DNA from: Limnanthes douglasii subsp. nivea | Lineage: Eukaryota; Streptophyta; Magnoliopsida; Brassicales; Limnanthaceae | Assembly (NCBI GenBank): GCA_036936605.1 | Contig: JAUPFV010000001.1 | Location: 344,855,081 to 344,919,080 of the forward strand | Length of the DNA: 64,000 nt | Direction of reading: 5' to 3' | In this document: positions 1 through 11,434 of the stretch, piece after piece | Numbering within the stretch: position 1 is the stretch's first letter | How the letters are laid out: the number at the start of each line of letters is the position of its first letter | Notes under the pieces: model-generated | The model's input: the letters and a program-made list of their open reading frames with translations, nothing else | Database searches by the model: none | What the model was told of the DNA's origin: nothing | Position numbers and translations under genes: made by a program

Positions 1-260
1 GTAAAAAACATCATCTTCCCCAAACTTAACCTGAACATTGTTAACCAGCGGTTTCGACACATCCACTTCAACCCATAATCTAACACAATTGACTTTAACA
101 CAATTAACAGCATGAATTCATATCTTCAATGGTGTACGACCACTACTTCTCCCACTTTTTTGGTAATCCATTATGGGTAATGTATTATCCATGATTCAAG
201 ATTTGATAGGAATCTCAAGGTACCAGACATCAATCTGGATGGTCTCTGGAACTGGTCATC
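1..260 (-). pseudogene. Relic of a LINE ORF1 (DUF4283-type) running off the left edge
   Basis: Read on the minus strand, positions 99 to 1 give an uninterrupted stretch containing VRLWVEVDVSKPL. This is the R/K-x-W/C-V-E-V-D-x-S/T-K-P-L signature of the DUF4283 domain found in ORF1-like proteins of plant LINEs, just before the CCHC zinc knuckle. Further upstream (about 100 to 260) the frame holds a stop and weaker similarity to the preceding part of the domain (VWYLEIPIKS). The zinc knuckle would lie beyond the window. The family call rests on motif recognition. It is a decayed fragment, and I cannot tell whether it belongs to the LINE family of copies 1-3. Confidence 0.6.
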
Positions 261-893
261 CCAATTAAGATATGCAAGTGCCAAGAACTATCACAAACTT
301 CAAGAGATTAACAATCTCATATTTTTATGCACATCATAGCATAACCTAATACGAATTTCATTTTTAGACCTCCAAAAGTGGAAACTCAAAGTTTACAGTC
401 AAAGACACTTACAATTCCATCCGAACATTCACCCATATACCATGTGAGTGTGTTAATATATCACGTCTATAATTTATTTATGGCTTGCAATTTATGCAAA
501 ATTGTCAACGTGAGACAAACTTATAAGTTGGGGATTGAATTTTCCTCCAAATTGTGTCTTGTACAACTCATGTGCCAAATCCATCGATCATATCATCTAA
601 TTTTGCAACCAATTTATACATAATTGTGCAACTTAAAAGAATAAAATATATATTTGATATATCTAATTTTGTTCATCTTAAAAAAAACAAAACGATGTTA
701 TTTTTGGATATTGTTTTGGAGCTATGGATGAAAAATATGGTATTTTTAAAAAAGACAAAAATGTGTATGATATTTTTTCAAACTAATGTGTGTTATGTGT
801 AAATACTAATTTATCACCGAATGATTATCCGTATCTTATCAAATATTTAAATTTTATTGGTAAATAAAATTGGTACTTAATTATTGATAGATT

Positions 894-938
<45 letters not shown>

Positions 939-1368
939 GTATATATAAAATCAACATTATTATCAAACCATATATTTTTTCGTTTATGTTTTAGTTTTCA
1001 ATGAGCACTAGTTTTCCATTTTGTTAGGTCAACTAATTAAAGTATTTGAGTATATTCATAAAGAAAATCTGAAGATTTTAGAAACATAACTAAATCCGGG
1101 AAAGGGGGAATATTAACCCCTCCACATTATTTATTAATTTTTTTTTGAATTTTTAGCGCATGCCCATATAAAGTTAGTATATATTAATTTTGTTTTTTTA
1201 AACAAAAGGACATTTGATTTAATATTAAAGTAATGAGTTTAACAAAAAGGAGTCTTCAACAAAAGAAGCGCTAAAATGAATCTTTACAGATAAAGAATCA
1301 ATCCACATTTCTAAAGTCTTTCATCTTCAACTTCACTCCAAATCCAATCAGAGATAGGAGAGATTATT
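261..1368. other. AT-rich stretch with no recognisable gene
   Basis: Two short overlapping plus-strand ORFs (378-623, 554-802) show no recognisable motif and look like chance ORFs. An AT dinucleotide run lies at 901-932. Short T-runs near 1139-1146 and 1192-1199 could be the poly(A) tail of the minus-strand LINE to the right, but no target-site duplication was found to confirm this. Confidence 0.5.
901..932. repeat. (AT)n microsatellite
   Basis: About 16 uninterrupted AT units. Confidence 0.95.
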
Positions 1369-1561
1369 GCTTGAAGAACATTAAGATATCATCTTAATCT
1401 TCTCTACCATCAGCAACGAGACAGAGAGAGAACAAAGCACAGCTTGAGGACAACAATGGTACAACGCTTGAAGAACTTCAGGAAATCATCTTAATCTTCT
1501 CTACAATCAGCAACAAGACAGAGATAGATCATAGCACAGTGGAGGGCAGTAATGGCACAAC
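1369..1561. repeat. Tandem duplication of a ~97-bp unit in the 3' region of LINE copy 1
   Basis: The unit starting gcttgaagaac at 1369 is repeated from 1466, with scattered substitutions. The first unit is 97 bp and the second about 96 bp. It lies just downstream of the ORF2 stop (1609) of the minus-strand LINE, so it is probably part of that element's 3' untranslated region. Confidence 0.85.
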
Positions 1562-1608
1562 TTGACAATCCAGGTATAAGTTCCATCCCTTGAGTCTGAA
1601 AGTCTTAT

Positions 1609-3510
1609 TTATGTGTTAGGAACTATATAACCGAAACCAAGGCTTTCTAAAATAAGAATTGATTTAAGGTTAACATGGATATGATTCTCTATGATTTCAT
1701 GTTTCATTTTGCATTTCAGATTCCAGCGAGCAAGCCAATTGACTGCTTTATTCTAGTCTCTGAACATATGAGTTAAAATCATGGAGGGAGAAATTAATCT
1801 CCTAATACAATTGAGAACAGGGGCAAGAGCCCAAGGACTGTTACCATAAGCAAGTAAATTTACTAACATAAGAGAATCAGTTTCAAAGTCGACCAAACAA
1901 GAAGCCCATCGAGCATAGCGGAATTAACTTACCGTAAAGATTTCCATCGCTATATACAAGGTTACCGTTACTATCTCGGATAACCACGGAACCACTGGAT
2001 TCTCCATTTGTCAAACAAGAAGCATTAGTATATAGTTTGACTCTGCGAATGATAGAATGAATCGATTTTAAATAAGTAGGCCTGATATTTTTGTCCTTCT
2101 CGTGATTGAAGAAACCTAAAGCTTTAGCAGCAGAAAAATCCTTGCTCCAATGTTTAGATTTAAGGTTATGGTGATAATCAATGCTAGTTAAGATGTAAGC
2201 GATCTTAACAATAGCATTTTTATAAGTAATAACAATACCTTTCATTTTAGCAGAGTTTCTGGATTTCCTTATGGTGCCCAAAATAATATGAGGAATTAAG
2301 TGTCTAACATGAATATCTTTGCTTGTAGACCATATCCAGGTTCTAGTTATATGGGTAATGTTCATAAAACGATAAATTTGAAGACTAAAAATATCATCAA
2401 AATAGGTCCAGATGGACCAAGAAAAGTCACAAGAAACAAAAAGATGGTTTGAGATTTCAATGTTCATGTAAAATTGGTATTTGGAGGCGAGAGACATGTG
2501 CCTCCTTTGTATGATGGTGTCTATTGGAATGTAATTACGAATGAGCTTCCAATGAAAGAAATAGTACAATTTAAGAGTAAGGGAATTCCATATTTTCTTA
2601 TAGATGTTAGACTTATTGTGATGAAATCTAATATGTTCCCATGTATCCTTAAAAGTAAACTTACAATTATTGAACATATTCCAAATTATAAAGTCTTCAT
2701 CATTAGGCTTAACAATACATATTTTAATTCTGTTTAAGTCACACACAGAAATTAAAGTTCTTAAGCCATCTAATTGCCAAGAATCGTTAAGCTAGTAAGT
2801 ACTTACCTTTTCAGTTTTGAACCAAGTGTGCATTGTCATCCAGAGTTAAAAGAGGTTGACCATTAGCCCATTTATCAAGCCAAAAGTCCATCATTCTAGA
2901 TCCCGATTCCCAGCAAATGTGAGGCTCTGCATAGTTTTTTATATTGGCTAGTCTTTTCCAAACCATGGAACCAGGCCTAGAGTAAGAGATCTGCAAAGGG
3001 TGTAAGTCTTTGCAGTATATATTATGAATTAAGTTAGACCATAATGAATTATTGCTTCTATAATTGGCCCAAAGCTTACGAGAGAGGGAGTCTTGAACAT
3101 CAGATAACTTCCTGATGTTCAAGCCACCTTCCTTGAAGGTTTTGCAAACCTCTCTTCACTTAAACCAATGAAGCTTGTGATCAGAGCTGGTAGATCCCCA
3201 AAGAAATCGATTAAATATGTTTTCAATTTTATGAAGAACTCCTTTAGGAATAATGTTTTTTTCATCCAATATTGAATGGTGCTCATAAGGACATACAAGA
3301 GATAACCTCCTAGTAAAGGAAAGATACACCAAATCCCGATCCTATTATCCTATTATTGATCTTGCAAATAAGATTACTAAAATTACTTTTTAAATTGTTA
3401 GTACTTATCATAATGCCAAGGTATTCAGTAGGCAGATAGCTGGAAGAGAATGAATTCTCCCTATCATTGGCAGAGTCATTACTATCGAAGATATTAGATC
3501 AGTTGATGAA
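1609..3510 (-). pseudogene. LINE copy 1 ORF2 C-terminal part (RT thumb, zf-RVT, RNase H)
   Basis: Order on the minus strand: end of the reverse transcriptase (about 3510-3300, with LPTEYLG, the plant LINE motif after the palm); thumb (about 3290-2811, with NRFLWG and EGGLNIRKL); zf-RVT domain (2746-2300, with SNHLFVSC and SWSIW); RNase H of the RVT_3 type (about 2060-1609, starting VKLYTNASC where NxDG is expected). The reading frame is broken several times, for example a stop at the HWFK position near 3160. The end is intact and finishes LESLGFGYIVPNT at 1609, closely matching the last residues of copies 2 and 3. The expected catalytic Asp of the first RNase H motif is replaced (TNAS instead of N-x-D-G), so the domain is dead. 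Confidence 0.8.
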
Positions 3511-3534
3511 AGAATAAAATAAGATTTTTTTATC

Positions 3535-3592
3535 TCTTAGTTAAAAGAATTAGAGAGTTTCGGTCTCTTAGTTAAGAGAATTGGAGAGCTTG
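3535..3592. repeat. Short tandem duplication, two units of ~30 bp
   Basis: The phrase tctcttagttaa(a/g)agaatt followed by gagag occurs twice in succession, immediately right of LINE copy 1. Confidence 0.7.
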
Positions 3593-3689
3593 ATTGTTGA
3601 TTATTTTGTAATGTAATTGAGAATTGGATAGGCTAATTGATGATTCATTCTTTTTACTATAATTATTAGACTCGAAAATCTATGGTTAG

Positions 3690-4430
3690 AAATATATTAA
3701 ACAAATAAATTAAACAAATCAAACACATAAATTTAATAAATTCAAACAAATGAAGTAAATCAAGCGAATATATTCACAAAAATCAAGTAAATAAATGCAA
3801 ACAAATGAATTGAACACATTCAAAACAATTAATTAAATAAATTCAAACAAGTTAAAGAAGTTAGTTAAACAAATTCAAACAAATAAATTAAGGAATTCAA
3901 ATAAATAGAGAAATAAATAAATTAAATAAATTTAAACAAATTCAAATAATTCAAATAAATAAACTAAACAAATTCCGGACAAACAAATCAATTAAATCAA
4001 TTCCAACTAATCAATTCAAAAATTCAAACAAATCAAACAAATGAATTAAATAACCTTAAATAAATTCAAATAATTCAAATGAATTTTTTAAACAATCAGA
4101 TGAAACAATTAAATAAATCAAGTAAATAAATTCAACAAAGCAATCTAATATTTTTTTCACACAAATCAATTAAACAAATTAATTAAATAAATTCAAACAA
4201 TTTATAAAAATCAAACAAATCCATTCAAACAAACAAAACAAATTAGTTAAACAAATTCAAATTTATTCAATTAAACAAATTTAAACACATGAATTAAAAA
4301 CAATTAAACAAATCTATTAAAATCAATTAAATAAATTCAATAAAAAGAACAAATCAATAAAAGGATTCAAACAAATAAATTTCTAATTAGACAAATTAAT
4401 TAACAAATTAAAACAAATCAATTTATATGA
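3690..4430. repeat. Low-complexity array built from aaacaaattcaa-like words
   Basis: About 740 bp with almost no G. It consists of degenerate repeats of words such as attcaaacaaataaa, attaaacaaat and aattcaaac in one orientation. No fixed period can be defined by eye and no ORF crosses it. An (AT)n run follows at about 4448-4468. It separates LINE copies 1 and 2. Confidence 0.8.
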
Positions 4431-4897
4431 TTTGAAGGTTTGGATTATTTATATATATATATATATATGCTAATTTTGTTTTAGCATTTTGTAAAATTGC
4501 AAATTAGATTCGGAGTAAGACTATCAAAATAAAATTGTTATTTTTCAATCAAAAGAATACTTTTATTACTGAAATTGAATATTTTACAATACAATAGGGA
4601 CTAAAAAGTAATTAGCCCAACTTTACAATTTGAAAATTAGAGCCATAAATTCCCTCCAAAGCTATAGAACAACAAATTTGAAAATTTTGCAACGATAACC
4701 TCCATCCTCTTCATTCCTTAAGCATCTTCAAAGCTTCCATCTTCCTCATCGAACAACTCTTCCGAGCATGACCAGCCACCCCTCCATCCTTAGCACAGCT
4801 TCGAACGAACCAAGCTAATTCAAGTTTCGACGATAAACATTTGCCTTTTCTACATTGAAAACAAACCAGTAGCAGTATCCAAGCTAATTCAATAGAA

Positions 4898-7800
4898 TTA
4901 ATCAGGGCTAAGGTAACCTAGCCTAAAACGTTCGAGGAAAACAATAACAATGAGATTTGAAGGAGCATCAAGCTGATTAAAGGTAAGCTTTTTCTTACAC
5001 TTCAAAGTCCATTTCGTAAGCCAATCAGCGGCTTGGTTCTGGACTCTGGAAATATGCTTAAGATTCATGTTATACCTAATGAGCTTTCTGCAGGCACTTA
5101 ATTTTGTATCCTCGAAACCAGTTTCAGTTTTTTTGGCTAATTGACTAATAAGAACAGATGATTAATCCTTCGAGTAGTGCTTTCGTCTCAGTAAGAATAG
5201 GAGAAAGCTTTCCAAATATCTTCCATGTTGCTTGAACAATTTCGCCGAAGCTATTTCTGATCAAAATACCACTACATGATTTGCTATTTCTAGCACAAGC
5301 TCCATCCACGTTCATCTTGAGTCTGTTATTTATTGGAGGAATCCATCTCAGGTACACATGCTTCTTATATCTTTCAATTGTAGAGCAACCAAGAGAAACT
5401 CCTGCATTAATAGACATATACCAATGTTTATAGTTCACTTTATTTGAAACGTCAATACCTTTAATGATGTTTATGATCAGGCCAATAATATTTTTAATAT
5501 TAAACTGATGACCCTTATACTTAATAACATTTCTAGCTTTCCATATCACCTAACATACAATCTGAGGAATTAGATGAGTAATGTGAATTTTTTTGTTCGA
5601 AAACCAGAACCAGCATCTAAGAATGTGAGTTAATACCATGTAACGATTGATTTTAATCTTGAAAAGGCATCCAAAGAAGTTCCATATCTGCCAGACAAAG
5701 TTACAGTTGACAAATAAGTGATTCCTATCTTCACAATTATTACAAAACATACACTTTGAGGCTAAATTAAGATGTCTCTTCATCATAATTGAATCTAACA
5801 AAATAAAATTATGAATAAGCTTCCAAGTAATAAAAGAAAACTTCATGGGTATGTTAGGATTCCATATTTTCATGAACAAGCTTAACTGGACATGCTTGAT
5901 TCATAAGCTGTTCCAAGTCAACTTCATGTTAAAGTTCCTATCCTTAGAGTGATTCGAGCACATAATGTCCTTAGTGTGAGAGCATACTTTGAGAGTATTT
6001 ATAATGTAAAGTCTTTCATTAGATAAGAGACCCTGCATTACATTAAAATCCCAAGCATTATTCCTCTAAAATGTATTAACTTTTGCGTCCAGATACCAAG
6101 TGATATTGCTTTCACTTGCAATTGATGGCATGTTATGCCAAGAATCCTTCCAAAAATCCATCTCGCCTCTGCCCAGAATCCAGGTAATGTTCTTTTCATC
6201 TTGCTCTCTGATGTTTATCAACCTGTTCCAAACTAAAGAGCCCATTCTGTTAGTAACATATAAAGGATGTCCAGATTTACCATAAATGTTATTCATAATG
6301 TTGGACCAGAGGCAATTGTTTTTTCAAAAATTAAACCAAAGATTTTGGGAAAATGATTGCTGAATATCATCAAGCTTTCTGATATTCAGTCCTCCCTCTC
6401 CAAATGGTTTACAAATGAAGGTCCAAGTAGACCAGTGAATAACATTCACATTATACTTTGTTCTCCATAAAAATCTGTTTATTGTTGTCTTTATTTTTTT
6501 GATAATGTTCTTAGGTATAACACAGCTTTGCATCCAATGATACGTAATATGGAGAAGAGAATTAGTTATTAACGATAACCTGCCTCCATATGAGAGGTAT
6601 TTACTGTCCCATTCAGTAATCCTATCATTTATCTTCTTAAGGATAGGAGTGAAGATCTTTCATTTGTTGTTATTTGAGACAATAAATCCCAAATGAGAAG
6701 TGGGCAGAAAGTCGACTTCAAATCTAGTTTGCAACTTCAAGCTTTAGATTCTTGAGTGATGAATTTTTGATGAAATTATGATCTTAGTCTTCTGCTTGTT
6801 TATAGTTTGCCCCGATATTCTTTGATAATCATCTAGAAACCTGCTCAACTTATCAATTGAATTAGACATACTGTTAGTGAAAATCAGTATGTCATCAGCA
6901 AACACAATACAAGGAATCATATGGTTAGTTCTAGCAGCATAATGCATCTTAGGATTTCTGCTGAAAAGATTAAACAATCCTCTGTTCAGGAACTCTTCCC
7001 CAAGGATGAAAAGGCTAGAGGAGAGTAGATCTTGTGGCCTTAATCCTCTCTTCATATGGAAGTAATCAAAGATTCACCATTAATAAGTAGGGAAATATGA
7101 ATATTACTGATCATTTTCTTTATAAAGCTTATGAATTTAGGACAAATGCCAAAAGACTGAAGAACTTTGAAAAGGAAAGGATGAGAGATTCTGTCAAACG
7201 CTTTCGACATGTCAAGTTGAATCATGGTGTTCCATGCTTAAGGCTTTTTGTTGATGTCATGTAGAAGCTCATTGGCAATCAATATATTGTCATGGATCAG
7301 CCTGCCCTTTACAAAAGCACTCTGCACGTTAGAAACAATTCTCGGCAGGATATGAGATAACCTTTGATTAATAAGAGATGATAAGATTTTGTTTAACATA
7401 GTACATAACCCAATAGGCCGGAAGTTATTCCTCCAGGTAGGATTGTTACTTTTAGGAATTAAACAAATTCATGTGGCAAATAGACCAGTGGAAATGAAGC
7501 TACCATTAAGAAAAGCATTGACAGAATTGCACAAGCCAATTTTAATGATATTCCAGCAATGTTTGAAAAAGAAAAGATTAAAACCATCGATGCCAGGGGC
7601 ACTGTCACTCTTCATATTGTTGATAATATCCCAAACTTCACCTTTATTATTACTCTTAAGTAAAACCTCATTGTCTTCATTTGTAACCAGTGAAGGGATG
7701 CACTCAAAATGTCTTTCCTGAAGCATATCCATCTCATCCTCACTGTTGATATAAGGATTTGAAGCCAAGATATCCTTAAAGTAAGTAGTTGCAGAGTTTC

Positions 7801-8805
7801 CAATGTCTTCATGGTTCAAAATCCAGGTATCAATATCCTTTATGCTTTTAATCTTGTTCTTCCTTCTTTTCTTAGCAACGTAGGCATAGAAAAGTTTAGA
7901 GCTGCCTTCACCATCTTTTAACCAGATGTTGAAACATTTTTGTTTCCAAAAAGTTTCTTCATTTATAAGGGCCTGTAAATAGAGACTGTTGGATTTAGAA
8001 AGACAAGATTTAGTGTTCTGATTGTTGGTGGTGTAGTGCAAAATCTCCATTTTCTTCATATTATCTTCAGTTGCTTTAACATTATCCAAAACATTCCCAA
8101 ACTTCTTCATATTCCAATCCTTAAGACAACCCTTAAGCCTCTTCAGCTTGTACCAGAATATATGACTAGGATATCCTCCAATAGGATTTCTCCAATCATG
8201 TTCAACAATAATTTGGAAAGAATCATCATTGGACCACATATTTAAGAATTTGAAAATCTTCATTTAATGAATTGTAATAGCAGAATATATGACTAAGAAT
8301 TCTTTTATGAATTGACTAGGATTTCAATATTTCTTTTATCCATCTTATCCATGCTAGCTTGACAGTTAGAGGTACACCCTACCTGCTCATCATGCGTTGA
8401 GATAATATTGAAATCACCAGCATACATCCAAACCTTGCTAGAATCAGCAACATTCATTAAACACTTACAGAGCTCAATTCTTTAGATGCGATTACACTTA
8501 GCATATATGTAAGTAAGGTAGAATCTTTCTTCAACCCCAAGATAATCTATTTCCATGGGCAAACATTGCTCCATATTAAGAGTAATATTAACTTTGATAT
8601 CCTCCACCCAGAAGACCCAAAGCTTATTAGATAAATTAACAATATATTAATTGAAACCAAGAATCTCAGCAACCTCCTTTAACTTCTCAAAATTAGCCAT
8701 AGGCTCATGGATTTCAAGAAGCTTTATACTTTGAGTTCTTATCATTGACTTGAGCCTTCTCAAAGTTGGTTTGTTATTCACACCCCTAGCATTCCAACTA
8801 ATCAT
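4898..8805 (-). pseudogene. LINE copy 2 ORF2 (EN-RT-zf-RVT-RNase H)
   Basis: Encodes, in pieces, the polyprotein that nicks target DNA and copies the element RNA. The start is the ATG at 8805 (MISWNARG), the usual start of the plant LINE endonuclease. The endonuclease decays after about 8647. The linker and RT fingers lie at 8263-7469 (SAPGIDGFN, the conserved RT motif). RT continues through FRPIGLC (about 7430), DMSKAFD (about 7210) and the catalytic FADD box (about 6890). The thumb is at 6533-6324. zf-RVT is at 5879-5550 with CNNCEDRNHLFVNC. RNase H runs from about 5320 with NVDGA and TETKALLEGL. The C-terminus is LGYLSPD, stop at 4898. Numerous stops and frameshifts make it non-functional. 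Confidence 0.85.
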
Positions 8806-8809
8806 TCGG

Positions 8810-9990
8810 ATAATTATCAGAATAGAATTTTTGTAATCTGTCCCTAAGTATAGGGACTTAACTGTTAACGTTCCTGTTGATCTTCTTCGTTTTGCAGATT
8901 TCAGTTTGGAGGTGATGATTTCATTAAAACTTTGCTCAGGAGAAAATGTAGGAGAAACATAACAACTTCCTATGTTTTCTGGATCAGGAGTGTGAGTGGT
9001 TGATAGTTCATTTCTCATAACAACTTCCTATGTTATCCACGCTTTCAATTTGCTTCGAATTCTGATGTAAAGACTGTATAATCAGATCTTGACTCAGTTG
9101 GTTACTGCGTTCATTATTCTCATCAGCATGATCTTTTTGAGTAATAATAAAAATAAGTTTTCTCCTGTACACTGTGAAAATTTGAGTATTTCTTGAATAG
9201 TTGTTACTCGTCGCTTCTTTAGATTGCTTTTCAGAATCATTTTTATCAGTTCCAGTATTCTCTTTGATGTTTTCATCTTCATTCTTTGGTGCTTTCTTGC
9301 ATTCCGAGAACTTGTGACCTATATGATAACAACAATTGCAATAAGATGGAACATTTTTTTAACTGATGGAGACCCAACATCCATCGTTCATCCCAAATCC
9401 AATCCACATTTTGCGTTGCAAATTCTTAGAGATATCAATCTCAATTTGCGCATAACAAGCGTTGATGTGTGCTCTGTTTTTCCCAGGCACAACAACTCTA
9501 TAAGCTGTTCCTATAACACCAGCTAGATCATTCACCAAGTTGGTATCATATAGGCATTCTGGCAGATTTTCAAAGCAAACCCAAGTCAGAACCGTTGGGT
9601 TTTCGTACTTCTTGTTAAAGTTAGAATTCCACCTTAAGATTCTCATCACGAAATCATCGAACCTCCACACGTTTTTTCGACCATATCTTGCAAACATCTT
9701 CCTTCAAATTAAATTCAAGAAAGATGTTGTGTGAATCCCATACTTCGTAGCTGAGACACCTCTGAATTTCAATGATTCTAAGAAATTATGAAGCTTTGTT
9801 TTCTTTGGAATACCATTGTTGAACTTGCCAATAAAAGTTATTTTCGATTGTTGAATCAGTTGTTTCTTGAATTCCTCTGTATATTGAACAAAGTAATGGC
9901 TCTCTGTTTCCTTAATAAATTATGGGCTCATAGAAACAAAGGATCTACTTGGCTTGAACAAATCGATCAAATGGTATCTTTGTTTGTTGT
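8810..9990 (-). pseudogene. LINE copy 2 ORF1 (DUF4283 and CCHC knuckle)
   Basis: RNA-binding ORF1 protein of the element. The longest intact piece (9697-9359) matches copy 3 ORF1 over the DUF4283 core (WVCFENLPECLYD, NACYAQIEIDIS, WIGFGMNDGCW). It is followed on the minus strand near 9330-9280 by the knuckle CNCCYHIGHKFSEC, with correct CX2CX4HX4C spacing. Upstream sequence (to about 9990) contains the N-terminal segment KITFIGKF..GIPKKTKL, which also matches copy 3. At the downstream end the frame runs straight into ORF2: the C-terminal ORF1 residues and the ORF2 start MISWNARG are in one frame (9018-8647). In copy 3 the two ORFs are in different frames, so an indel has occurred here. Confidence 0.8.
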
Positions 9991-10200
9991 TGAGTAGAAT
10001 CAACGTTGCGAACTTGAAGAACAGAGAATTCTTCCATTGATTGATGCTTGATGACAGAGTTAATCATCTGAAGGAGAAAGAATTGTAGACGTTCTTCACC
10101 TCCATAATTAATTGATTTATCCCGAAAATTGTTATTTTCAAAGACTATATTTATATAAAAATATATACAGAAAATAACCTCTCCGAATTTTTTAAACAAT

Positions 10201-10431
10201 TGAAATTGTAATAGAAAAATTTGACTTGGGTCCTCCTAAGTTATTTTTTTCTCAAACTCAAATCAACCCGAGAGAAACACAAAAAGAAAATCGCAACCTC
10301 AGGAGAATGTGGTGATCCTCTCCTCCGTCTCCGGCAGTGTACACACACATACGTACAACCTGTAAACACTGTGCATGCAGCTTAGGTGAATATTTAAGCA
10401 ATAATTTTTTATTGACCATTGACCTTCAGGA
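10201..10431. other. Short flank between LINE copy 2 and the gene region
   Basis: Contains a CA-rich segment (about 10330-10360). A minus-strand ORF at 10299-10502 has no recognisable motif and is probably chance. Confidence 0.4.
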
Positions 10432-10533
10432 ATGGCAGTCAATGCTTTTCCAGATCTGGATCCATTATTGCTCCAACGCTTCATTTTCTCTACCAACTTC
10501 ACACTCTCCCTGAATCCTGCTCACTTGCTTGAG
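10432..10533 (+). other. Possible first exon of an unidentified gene
   Basis: An ATG at 10432 opens 34 codons (MAVNAFPDLDPLLLQRF..) ending exactly at a good donor (GAG|GTAAAC, GT at 10534). The following intron-like sequence carries ctagggtttc, common at the start of plant genes. I do not recognise the peptide. Its phase (0) does not fit the acceptor before the ankyrin gene (AG at 11420-11421, which would need two leftover bases). It is therefore either joined through another exon or is the severed 5' end of another gene. A second unrecognised ORF lies at 10661-10882 (ends FDLQKFPKDVTGL). Confidence 0.3.
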
Positions 10534-11434
10534 GTAAACCATCTTTAAGTTTTCGTAGTTTTTCAAATCCTAGGGTTTCTTGTTAGTAATTTAGTTCTTT
10601 AGTTTTCAAGTCTGAGTAGTAAGGAGATATAACTGGACCTATTATGCGAGTTAGCTATCTTTGCACATATACATCTTCAAGAGTTGGAACGTAGCAGAGG
10701 AGCCTAGAAGGTCATATTTAGAGTTTATGCAGAAAATCCATACCTTTCCGTCTTGCTATCTTGTTACTGCATTCTCTCCTCCAACTATAAATACTGGTGG
10801 AAGTATTATTGATTTTGACAATGATAAAGAATTGCTGATGTTCGATTTGCAGAAGTTTCCAAAAGATGTAACTGGACTGTAAACACTAGTATTGCCCTTC
10901 TTTTAACAAAGACTTTAGATAAAGTTTTCCACTTTATTTAAAAAATTGCCTTAATAGTGGTCCAATTAGCAGGTTTCATGTTCTGACCGATTTTGTAGAG
11001 ACTTTACTTATAAGTGGTAATATGATGCTTTTGTGGTTTGTAGATTGCGATAGAACTTGTACTCATTAGAGGAAGATAGTTATTTGGACTAGTGAATGAC
11101 GGTTTTATTGTCGTGGATCGGGAAAATAGTCTGTTTATAATCACTTTGTTTCTTTCTATGTATCATATCTCTTGTGGATGTCAAGTACGAGACAAACCAA
11201 GTATTGATTATTTACTAGGCATGTATGATGTTTTTATCTTCTTTAATTTGTCAATTTTCCTAAATTATAAACTATGGTTCTATATTAAGGACGGTCTCTC
11301 ACATTTCTTAACTCTTTTAGAAAGCATTAGAGTATGTACAACTGTTATCGGTGTACAAAGCATAAGAGTACCATAATAATCTGTTTTTCTAATGTTTCAT
11401 GTATTTCTTTTTTGTTTTCAGCAGTTACACGGAG
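10534..11434. other. Upstream region of the ankyrin gene
   Basis: AT-rich. A pyrimidine-rich tract and AG (11410-11421) lie 13 bases before the chosen ATG at 11435. This is typical of a 3' splice site, so the gene may have an intron in its 5' leader. No TATA box could be assigned with confidence. Confidence 0.35.

Larger units (their letters stand above)
1369..3510 (-). mobile_element. LINE copy 1 (L1-type with RNase H), 5'-truncated
   Basis: Minus-strand remnant holding only the last part of ORF2 and a 3' region. It begins inside the reverse transcriptase at about 3510, the usual 5' truncation of LINE insertions. The right limit is where similarity to copies 2 and 3 stops. The left limit is set at the 3'-UTR duplication and is uncertain. 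Confidence 0.75.
4582..10200 (-). mobile_element. LINE copy 2, near full length
   Basis: Minus-strand element with ORF1 (DUF4283 plus CCHC) followed by ORF2 (endonuclease, reverse transcriptase, zf-RVT, RNase H), in the same order as copy 3. The 3' end is placed at the short T-run near 4582, where the last bases resemble the end of copy 3 (ttagtcc, then a tail). A possible target-site duplication is tgaaattgaata (4570-4581) against tgaaattgtaata (10201-10213). It needs one inserted base and is tentative, so both outer limits are approximate. Confidence 0.75.

Noticed and set aside
7389..7721. Plus-strand ORFs antisense to LINE copy 2 (also 8036-8245, 9224-9526, 6100-6285)
   Set aside because: Mirror frames of the minus-strand RT/EN/ORF1 coding sequence, which itself shows clear family motifs.
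10661..10882. 73-codon plus-strand ORF upstream of the ankyrin gene
   Set aside because: No motif. Phase and splice signals do not link it convincingly to either neighbour, so it is only mentioned under the orphan exon.
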